A stretch of DNA of 64,000 nucleotides, from the NCBI GenBank assembly GCA_032059445.1, contig DAMCAP010000012.1, forward strand, positions 1-64,000, in the 5' to 3' direction. This DNA is from DAMCAP01 sp032059445 (GTDB lineage: Bacteria > Bacillota > Clostridia > Oscillospirales > Ruminococcaceae). Position numbers and translations under genes: made by a program. Positions 26,249 to 32,806 of the stretch are shown piece by piece; position 1 is the stretch's first letter, and every line of letters begins with the position of its first letter. Under the pieces are notes generated by a model, which searched no databases, was not told where the DNA came from, and saw only the letters and a program-made list of their open reading frames with translations.

Positions 26249-26276
26249 GCCGCTGTAGAATGATACAGCGGCTTTT
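26249..26276 (+). terminator. Terminator of the M20 amidase gene
   Basis: GCCGCTGTA (26249-26257) pairs over 9 bp with TACAGCGGC (26264-26272), followed by TTTT. Confidence 0.75.
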
Positions 26277-26348
26277 GCTATTTACCCCCAATTACAGTGG
26301 AGAAGTCGGCTTTGACATTGATGTAAAAGCCCGCAGGATAATTTTGCA

Positions 26349-26377
26349 TTGACTTAACTATACTGATATGGTATAGT
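26349..26377 (+). promoter_or_regulatory. copA promoter with MerR-geometry dyad
   Basis: TTGACT (26349-26354), a 17-base spacer and TATAGT (26372-26377). Inside it lies a perfect inverted repeat, AACTATAC (26356-26363) and GTATAGTT (26371-26378), with a 7-base centre. A dyad between -35 and -10 resembles the placement of CueR/MerR-family sites, although those promoters usually have a longer spacer. No regulator gene is adjacent. Confidence 0.55.
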
Positions 26378-26472
26378 TTGATTAGAAACAAATCAGCTGT
26401 AGAAACCTACAGAATTTGGGGCATGATAAGCTTAGCAGTTTGCCTTTGACTTAGGGCAGAATGGAGTATATT

Positions 26473-29331
26473 ATGAAAAAGCTTACGCTAAAAATCAACG
26501 GTATGACCTGCGCCTCCTGCGCGGCGCATGCACAGAAAGCCTTAAACGCACTGGACGGTGTTACCGCCGGTGTCAACATCGCTACCAACAGCGCCGCAAT
26601 AGAGTATGACCCTACAAAGGCGACCGTAGCCGACATGAAGGCTGCAATCAAAGATGCTGGCTACGAAGTAGAGGCTGGGGAAAAAAAGAATACCACTCTT
26701 AAAATCAAGGGGATGACCTGTGCCTCTTGTGCGGCCCACGCCGAAAAATCCCTCAATAAGCTGGAGGGCGTAGAAGCAGCTGTCAATATCGCCACCAACA
26801 GTGCTTCGGTTACTTATGAGCCTGCACTGGTAACGGTTGCTGACCTTAAAGGAGCGATCAAAGATGCAGGCTATGAGGTGGAAGCGGAGATCAAAAAGAA
26901 CGTTACCCTCAAAATCAAGGGGATGACCTGCGCCTCCTGCGCTGCTCACGCCGAAAAAACCCTCAACAAGCTGGAGGGAGTAGAGGCAGCAGTCAATATT
27001 GCTACCAACAGCGCTGCAATTGCTTATGATCCTGGGCTGGTTACGGTCGCAGACCTCAAAGAAGCCGTAAAGGATGCCGGCTACGAGGTAGAGGGGATCG
27101 CTAATCAAAAGCAGCTTACCTATAAGATCGGTGGCATGACCTGCGCCTCTTGTTCTGCTCATGTGGAGAAAGCCTTAAATGCATTGGAGGGAGTAACCGC
27201 CAGTGTCAACATCGCCACCCACAAAGCAACAATTTCCTATGACCCCAGCAAGGTGACTACCGCTAACCTAAAGCAAGCGGTAGCCGACGCAGGCTATCGA
27301 GTAGAGGATGTGGAGAGCAGCAACCAAAACGACCGTATAAATAAGCAAAAGCACATCGATGCGCTCAAGCGCAAGCTGACCATCGCTATGATCTTTACCT
27401 TGCCCCTTTTTTATATTGCGATGGCGCCAATGATCAAGTGGATCACCCTACCCTTCCCTGAGATTTTAAGCCATAAGGTAAACCCCGTGAACTACGCAGT
27501 GACACAGTTCTTCCTGACCCTGCCGGTGATCTGGGTGGGTAGAGAGTTTTATACCAAGGGATTTCGCAGCCTCTTTAAGCGCTCTCCCAATATGGATAGC
27601 CTAGTAGCGATCGGCACAGGCGCTGCTTTTATCTATAGCGTATATGGTACTTTGCAGGTACTTGGCGGCAAGCACGCTGCGGCACATCATCTCTACTACG
27701 AGAGCACCGCGGTGATCATCGCCCTGATCCTCTTGGGCAGATACCTTGAAACAGGTAGCCGAGGCAAAACAGGCGAAGCTATCGCCAAGCTACTAAGCCT
27801 TGCGCCCAAGACTGCCTTTGTAGTCCGCGACGGTATGGAGCAGGAGGTATCGGTGGATGATCTGGTGGTAGGCGACGTGATCTTGGTAAAGCCAGGTCAG
27901 AGCCTACCGGTAGACGGTGTGGTGCTTAAGGGCAATACCACCATCGACGAAAGCATGCTGACAGGTGAGAGCATGCCTGTGGATAAAAAGCCGGGAGATA
28001 AAGTCTACGGTGCTACGATTAATAAAAACGGCTCTATCGAATACGAAGCACAGCGAGTGGGTGACGATACCACCCTCTCGCAGATCATCAAGCTGGTGGA
28101 GGATGCGGCAGGGTCTAAGGCGCCCATCGCCAAGCTGGCCGACACCATTTCGGGGTACTTTGTACCTGTAGTTATAGCGATCGGCTTGATCGCCATGGCA
28201 GGGTGGTTTCTCTACTCTAAGGATATGGAGTTTGCACTCTCTATCTTTATTTCGGTGCTGGTGATCGCCTGCCCTTGTGCGCTGGGTCTTGCAACCCCTA
28301 CCGCTATTATTGTGGGCACCGGTAAGGGTGCCGAGCTGGGCGTCCTCTTTAAAAACGCCACCGCCCTCGAAAACACCCATAAGCTTGATACAGTAGTATT
28401 TGACAAAACAGGTACCATCACCTTAGGTAAGCCTCAGGTGACCGAGCTACTTCCAATAGGTATGCCTGCCAAGGAGCTGCTGGCTCTGGTGGCATCAGCT
28501 GAGAAGCTCTCGGAGCATCCGCTAGCAACTGCCATCGTGGAGTATGCCGCCCAGCAGGGTGTTTCGCTCCATGAAGCTTCGGACTTCGAAGCAGTGCTGG
28601 GCAAGGGTGTGCAGTGTAAGGTGGATGGCAGAGAGGTAAAGATTGGCAATGCCGCATTTATCGGCATTGCTGAGAATCCCGATGCAGCGCGCCTTGCAGG
28701 GCTTGGGCAGACTCCTATGTATATTGCAGTTGACGGCAGTTTTGCAGGGATCATCTCGGTTGCCGACGTTATTAAGGATACCAGCAAGACAGCCATCCAA
28801 AGGCTGCACAAAATGGGGCTGACCACCGTCATGCTCACAGGTGACAACGAAACCACCGCCAAGGCCATCGCTAAGGAGGCAGGTATCGACCAAGTGGTTG
28901 CGGGTGTGCTGCCTACAGGTAAGGCAGAGACGATCGCGAAGCTACAGGCTGAAGGCAAAAAAGTAGCAATGGTAGGCGACGGCATTAATGATGCACCCGC
29001 CCTTGCTACCGCAGATATCGGCATAGCCGTAGGCTCGGGTACCGACGTCGCCATCGAATCAGCCGACATCATCCTAGTCAAAAATAGCCTGATCGATGTA
29101 GTGACCTCTATTGAATTGAGCCACGCCACCATGAAGAACATCAAGCAAAATCTCTTCTGGGCTTTTTGCTACAACACGCTGGGTCTACCCGTGGCAGCGG
29201 GCTTACTCTATGCCTTTGGCGGCCCACTCTTAGACCCTATGCTGGCAGCAGCGGCTATGAGCCTCTCCTCCGTATCGGTGGTAACCAATGCCTTGAGGCT
29301 TCGAGGCTTTACCCCCCACAAGGAGCGCTAA
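26473..29331 (+). CDS. copA: Copper-exporting P1B-type ATPase with four HMA domains
   Basis: Inner-membrane Cu+ exporter of 952 residues. Four N-terminal heavy-metal-associated domains lie at about 1-70, 74-142, 148-215 and 220-287, each with GMTCASC (first at residues 10-16). Then come the membrane segments, the A-domain TGES (LTGESMPVDKKPGD), the transport-site CPC at residues 600-602, the phosphorylated D644 in DKTGTI, SEHPLA, TGDNETTAKAIA and GDGINDAPALA. All catalytic motifs are intact. The ATG at 26473 follows GGAG; the upstream ATG at 26461 overlaps that site. HMA 2 and 3 are nearly identical, a recent duplication. Most bacterial relatives have one or two HMA domains. Confidence 0.96.
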   Translation: MKKLTLKINGMTCASCAAHAQKALNALDGVTAGVNIATNSAAIEYDPTKATVADMKAAIKDAGYEVEAGEKKNTTLKIKGMTCASCAAHAEKSLNKLEGVEAAVNIATNSASVTYEPALVTVADLKGAIKDAGYEVEAEIKKNVTLKIKGMTCASCAAHAEKTLNKLEGVEAAVNIATNSAAIAYDPGLVTVADLKEAVKDAGYEVEGIANQKQLTYKIGGMTCASCSAHVEKALNALEGVTASVNIATHKATISYDPSKVTTANLKQAVADAGYRVEDVESSNQNDRINKQKHIDALKRKLTIAMIFTLPLFYIAMAPMIKWITLPFPEILSHKVNPVNYAVTQFFLTLPVIWVGREFYTKGFRSLFKRSPNMDSLVAIGTGAAFIYSVYGTLQVLGGKHAAAHHLYYESTAVIIALILLGRYLETGSRGKTGEAIAKLLSLAPKTAFVVRDGMEQEVSVDDLVVGDVILVKPGQSLPVDGVVLKGNTTIDESMLTGESMPVDKKPGDKVYGATINKNGSIEYEAQRVGDDTTLSQIIKLVEDAAGSKAPIAKLADTISGYFVPVVIAIGLIAMAGWFLYSKDMEFALSIFISVLVIACPCALGLATPTAIIVGTGKGAELGVLFKNATALENTHKLDTVVFDKTGTITLGKPQVTELLPIGMPAKELLALVASAEKLSEHPLATAIVEYAAQQGVSLHEASDFEAVLGKGVQCKVDGREVKIGNAAFIGIAENPDAARLAGLGQTPMYIAVDGSFAGIISVADVIKDTSKTAIQRLHKMGLTTVMLTGDNETTAKAIAKEAGIDQVVAGVLPTGKAETIAKLQAEGKKVAMVGDGINDAPALATADIGIAVGSGTDVAIESADIILVKNSLIDVVTSIELSHATMKNIKQNLFWAFCYNTLGLPVAAGLLYAFGGPLLDPMLAAAAMSLSSVSVVTNALRLRGFTPHKER

Positions 29332-29377
29332 CTGCTAAAGCCCTTTTATTGCGTACTTCGCATAAGCTTTCTAATAA

Positions 29378-29420
29378 CCGAAGCCGGCACTGTGTCATAC
29401 ACGGTGCCGGCTTCGGTTTT
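29378..29420. terminator. Bidirectional terminator between copA and ogg
   Basis: CCGAAGCCGGCAC (29378-29390) pairs perfectly over 13 bp with GTGCCGGCTTCGG (29404-29416), followed by TTTT. It serves both convergent genes. Confidence 0.8.
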
Positions 29421-29426
29421 ATGGTG

Positions 29427-30275
29427 CTATTTATCTTGATTTACAAAGGCAAAGGCCTCGGGGCAGACTCTGGCATAATGAAAGAGATACTGCTGCGCGA
29501 TGCCCGCATAAGGCAACACATATGTGGGCAGCCCTTGGGGAAACATATGCTGATTGACCCTCTTGATCCATACATCTACGGGGTAGCTCTCAACACGGTA
29601 AAATCCAAAGAGCAAAGCGCAGTCCGCCACCTTTACCCCTACTCCGGTTATCTTCATCAGCGATTTGCGTGCATCTTCTAGGGGCAATTGGGCAACTTCT
29701 TCGAGGTTTACCGCTCCGCTGCTGATCTTTTGGGCAGCATCCAATATGTATCGGGCTCTAAAGCCCGCCTTAAGCTCTGAGAGGTCTTCCACCGAGTGGT
29801 GAGCGAGGCGCTCGGCGGTAGGGAAGCTGTAATACCCGCCTCCCATATCTTCGCCAAAGCAACGGCACAGGCGGTCGATGATCCCCTTGATGCGCTTAAT
29901 GTTGTTATTTTGGCTGATGATAAAGCTGCACAGAGCCTCCCATTTGTCTTGCTTTAAGATACGCAGCCCAGGGGCAAACTTCACAGCCTTTTGGAGGATT
30001 TCGTGCTGGGCAAAGCAGGCTTTGAGGCTGCCGTAGTCGGTATCAAGGTCGAAGTATTCTGCCCAGAATGTTAGGTCGCTTTCGTTGGTATCGTGGAGGA
30101 TCAGGGTGGATTCTTTAAGCGAAACCCTCAGGGGCTTATTGAGTGCCCCGCCCTGATAGCTGCCATCCTCTAGCTGCTCCCAGCGAAAGGCCTGCCCGCA
30201 ATCGAGGGTCTGTGCTAGGTCGAGGTCGGTAACGTTTTGGATGAGTATATCGTTATTTTGTATGGTATAATTCAT
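29427..30275 (-). CDS. 8-oxoguanine DNA glycosylase, OGG1 type
   Basis: Base-excision repair enzyme of 282 residues that removes 8-oxoguanine from DNA. The N-terminal OGG domain (1-120) contains DLAQTLDCGQAFRWEQL. The HhH-GPD domain contains ISQNNNIKRIKGIIDRL near residue 130, the helix-hairpin-helix ITGVGVKVADCALLFG near 225 with the catalytic lysine, and YPVDVWIKRV with the catalytic aspartate. ATG at 30275 after AAGGAG. It is a lone gene on the minus strand. The bacterial OGG1-like branch is common in Clostridia. Confidence 0.92.
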   Translation of the reverse strand: MNYTIQNNDILIQNVTDLDLAQTLDCGQAFRWEQLEDGSYQGGALNKPLRVSLKESTLILHDTNESDLTFWAEYFDLDTDYGSLKACFAQHEILQKAVKFAPGLRILKQDKWEALCSFIISQNNNIKRIKGIIDRLCRCFGEDMGGGYYSFPTAERLAHHSVEDLSELKAGFRARYILDAAQKISSGAVNLEEVAQLPLEDARKSLMKITGVGVKVADCALLFGFYRVESYPVDVWIKRVNQHMFPQGLPTYVLPYAGIAQQYLFHYARVCPEAFAFVNQDK

Positions 30276-30532
30276 GGTTCTCCTTTATAGGGCTACCTTG
30301 GCGGTGTTTTTATTAAGCATACAACCCTATGGTAGAGTTGCAGGGCTCACCCTAGATTCATGCATAATTGTGATTATATCATAAAACCGATGAGAATAAA
30401 AGCGTCGTTTCGCTCCAATTTCCGCCATGCAAGGGGCTTAAACTCTCTGTAGCAAAATTCTCAAAGGTATAATTTTTAACATCATCCATCAAAAAGTAGG
30501 TATTTCGCGAGCCTAGCAAAATCTAGGGTTTT

Positions 30533-30583
30533 CAACAGTTTCAACATAGTTTTCAACAGTATTAAAAAAGTTTTCCCCAAGGA
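30533..30583. repeat. Cluster of TTTCAACA repeats
   Basis: TTTTCAACAG occurs twice and TTTCAACATAG once within about 30 bp, followed by GTTTTCCCC. These resemble degenerate DnaA-box-like runs found near clostridial replication genes, but no site matches TTATNCACA well. The rest of 30276-30599 shows no gene. Confidence 0.35.
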
Positions 30584-30599
30584 TGGTCCGATCTACATA

Positions 30600-30629
30600 T
30601 TGTAGAATGGATATTGCCAGATGTATAAT
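30600..30629 (+). promoter_or_regulatory. Predicted promoter of the 88-residue protein gene
   Basis: TTGTAG (30600-30605), an 18-base spacer and TATAAT (30624-30629), about 45 bp before the ATG at 30674. Confidence 0.5.
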
Positions 30630-30673
30630 TCTGTATATTTGGATAACAATATTATCAAGAAGGAGGCGATGAA

Positions 30674-30940
30674 ATGATCAGAGGTGTCAGCAGAGAGATC
30701 ATAGAAGTGGCGGATATAGGGAACACATACTTTGAAAGGGCCGTACTGTATGTACGCCCCGGCTTAACAGAGCAGGAAAGTGGTACATTGGCTGCTGAGG
30801 GTGCAAGGTATGTCCAGAGCCTTACCAAAAACACAAAACCAAATCTACGCAAGAGCTTTCGGCTTAGGCAGGCCATCTGGATGGCGGTATCGGCGGCGGT
30901 AGGTGCGCTGCTGACCTATGGAGCAATGCTAGTCTTATAA
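30674..30940 (+). CDS. Small membrane-anchored hypothetical protein
   Basis: A protein of 88 residues with a strong GGAGG ribosome binding site nine bases before the ATG at 30674. The N-terminal two-thirds are soluble (MIRGVSREIIEVADIGNTYF onward), followed by a basic patch (NLRKSFRLRQ) and a C-terminal membrane segment (residues 67-87), so it is likely a tail-anchored or inward-facing membrane protein. I recognise no named family, although the opening resembles small hypothetical proteins of the Ruminococcaceae. It is bounded by its own promoter and a palindromic terminator, so it is expressed alone. Confidence 0.7.
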   Translation: MIRGVSREIIEVADIGNTYFERAVLYVRPGLTEQESGTLAAEGARYVQSLTKNTKPNLRKSFRLRQAIWMAVSAAVGALLTYGAMLVL

Positions 30941-31007
30941 AGAGGTAGAATTATGCGGAATAGTACGGAAATTTATCACAAACCGCTATGATAGATTCAT
31001 TAAATAT

Positions 31008-31049
31008 GGTATAATAACCGTAAAACGGTTATTATACCGATCGTTTTTT
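31008..31049 (+). terminator. Palindromic terminator with 14-bp stem
   Basis: GGTATAATAACCGT (31008-31021) and ACGGTTATTATACC (31025-31038) form a perfect 14-bp stem with a 3-base loop; a run of six T follows at 31044-31049. Confidence 0.75.
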
Positions 31050-31144
31050 AAGGGAGTCCCCCTGTTAGCCCCCAGTAAGCTTTGCGGATTACACGGGGCA
31101 GCTACAGCAGTTGGTGACAGCCGCCACAAGGGCTTGCCCTTAGA

Positions 31145-31213
31145 GGGAGCCTTCGGCGCAGTTATCCATGCCTGTGTGCATAAGCACCGCCAATAGGCAT
31201 AAGGGAAGCTCCC
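31145..31213. other. Possible structured RNA upstream of rlmB
   Basis: In the 454 bp between 30941 and 31394 there is no gene. GGGAGC (31145-31150) can pair with GCTCCC (31208-31213), ATGCCT (31168-31173) with AGGCAT (31195-31200), and GTGC-ATAA-GCAC forms the tip, giving one long nested hairpin with an asymmetric internal loop. It could be a leader of rlmB or a small RNA. I match it to no known family. Confidence 0.35.
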
Positions 31214-31394
31214 ACAGTACTTATACCATGAAGCTGATTTCTTCGATGTTTTTACCTTTGAAAATAATCAAAAGTAAGCCACTTATGGGCAATGAGGCTT
31301 AGTCCACTTGCCTATACCATAATCAAGCCATGGACATCCCCCTGCTAGTAAGAGCAGGCACCAATATATAGCCGTTGAGGCAGAATGAGGAAAT

Positions 31395-32654
31395 ATGGAA
31401 AGACAAAACAAAGGCAAAACATATAACGGCAAGCAGGGTGGATTTTCTAAAGAAAAATCCTTCGGCGACAGAGGCGCAAAGCCCTATCAAGATAGCTCAC
31501 GTGGCAAGAGTGAGTATAAAGCTAAGCCCTATCAAGACAGCACACGTGGCAAGAGTGAATATCAAGCTAAGCCTTATCAAGACAGCCCACGGGGCAAGAG
31601 CGAATATCAAGCTAAGCCCTATCAAGACAGCACACGTGGCAAGAGTGAATATAAGGCGAAGCCTTATCAAGATAACTCACGAGGCAAAGGTGAGTATAAA
31701 GCTAAGCCCTATCAAGATGGCCCACGTGGTAAGAGTGAGTTTACCCCAAAGCCTTATCAGGATAATCCACGGGGTAAGAGCGAGTTTAGAGCTAAGCCTT
31801 ATCATGAAAGCAGGGGAGAGGCAAGACCCTACTCTGCCAAGGAGCCCTCTGAGCGTAGCTACAATGCAAAGCCTCAGAGAGAATATGCAGGCAACCAGCA
31901 GGAAGTCGAGCAGCGCGATGATATCGTAGCTGGCAGAAACCCTGTGATCGAGCTGCTGAAAAACGAAACACCAGTTGACTGCGTCTACCTGCAAAAGACC
32001 GAGTCTAAGAGCGGGGCAATCTTAAAGATCATGTCGATGGCTCGCGACAAGGGCTTGGTAATCAAAGAGGTAACCAAGGAGAAGCTAGACAGCATGGCTC
32101 CTGGTATCAATCATCAGGGTGCGGTTGCAGTAGTGGCGGCTTATGAGTTTGCTACTGTTGAGGAGATCATTGCCCGCGCAGGGGATGAAAAGCTCTTTGT
32201 GGTGATTGCCGATGAAATCGAAGATCCCCATAACCTTGGTGCAATTATCCGTACCGCTGATGCTGCCGGAGCCCATGGCGTGATCATCCCCAAGCGTCGG
32301 GGTGCAGGGCTGACCAGTGCAGTTATGCGGGCCTCTGCGGGCGCTGCTTCTCATGTAGCGGTGGCAAAGGTACCAAATCTCGTGCAGGTAATCGATCAGC
32401 TTAAGGAAATGGGCGTATGGATCTATGCCGCTGATATGGACGGTACCTCTTGGTGTACAGTAGACTACAACGGTGCTGTAGCACTGGTGGTCGGCTCCGA
32501 GGGTAAAGGGGTATCAAGATTGGTTAAAGAGCACTGTGATGTGGTGGTATCGCTGCCAATGCAGGGTAAGATCAACTCTCTTAATGCCTCGGTGGCTGCG
32601 GGAATTATCCTCTATGAAGTTGCCCGTCAGCGCCAGGGTCTCGTTCGTAAATAA
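31395..32654 (+). CDS. rlmB: 23S rRNA 2'-O-ribose methyltransferase RlmB-like, with repeat-bearing N-terminal extension
   Basis: SpoU/TrmH-family enzyme; RlmB methylates G2251 of 23S rRNA. The catalytic part starts at about residue 175 (DDIVAGRNPVIELL), with a SpoU substrate-binding domain and the knotted methyltransferase domain: DPHNLGAIIRTADAAGAHG, VGSEGKGVSRL and GKINSLNASVAAG. The first 150 residues are unusual: seven 15-residue repeats of the type AKPYQDSTRGKSEYK plus a degenerate eighth, basic and disordered. ATG at 31395 with GAGG upstream. Family members are usually 240-300 residues; this one has 419. The extension is in frame and keeps the same consensus, so it is translated. Confidence 0.93.
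   Translation: MERQNKGKTYNGKQGGFSKEKSFGDRGAKPYQDSSRGKSEYKAKPYQDSTRGKSEYQAKPYQDSPRGKSEYQAKPYQDSTRGKSEYKAKPYQDNSRGKGEYKAKPYQDGPRGKSEFTPKPYQDNPRGKSEFRAKPYHESRGEARPYSAKEPSERSYNAKPQREYAGNQQEVEQRDDIVAGRNPVIELLKNETPVDCVYLQKTESKSGAILKIMSMARDKGLVIKEVTKEKLDSMAPGINHQGAVAVVAAYEFATVEEIIARAGDEKLFVVIADEIEDPHNLGAIIRTADAAGAHGVIIPKRRGAGLTSAVMRASAGAASHVAVAKVPNLVQVIDQLKEMGVWIYAADMDGTSWCTVDYNGAVALVVGSEGKGVSRLVKEHCDVVVSLPMQGKINSLNASVAAGIILYEVARQRQGLVRK
31476..31835 (+). repeat. 45-bp tandem repeat inside rlmB
   Basis: Seven 45-bp units (31476-31790), each encoding about AKPYQD-S-x-RGKSEY-x, and a degenerate eighth to about 31835. Units 1-4 are the most alike and units 5-7 diverge, which fits expansion by slippage at the 5' side. 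Confidence 0.9.
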
Positions 32655-32806
32655 TACCGTTGATATCGTTGCCGTTGCGCTAAGGCGCAAGCGGATGTAT
32701 AGCAGAATCTCTTGAGATGGCGGGCATTTGCCGTGCCATACATACAGACAACCTGTATTTGCATTTGAGATTTGTATAGACACGATTTTGCACAAGGAGG
32801 GATAAC

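Noticed and set aside
26542..27162. 206-codon minus-strand frame antisense to the copA HMA repeats
   Set aside because: Its repeats mirror the HMA repeats on the other strand; no ribosome binding site.
29166..29681. 171-codon plus-strand frame overlapping copA and the glycosylase gene
   Set aside because: It lies over the end of copA, the shared terminator and the antisense of the glycosylase; a shadow frame.
31476..31835. Tandem repeats that might suggest a CRISPR array
   Set aside because: There are no unique spacers; units are contiguous 45-bp repeats in frame with rlmB. The same applies to the repeats at 46235-46420 and 49956-50269.
31375..31929. 184-codon frame rich in Ile/Ala/Val repeats
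   Set aside because: An off-frame reading of the rlmB 45-bp repeats.
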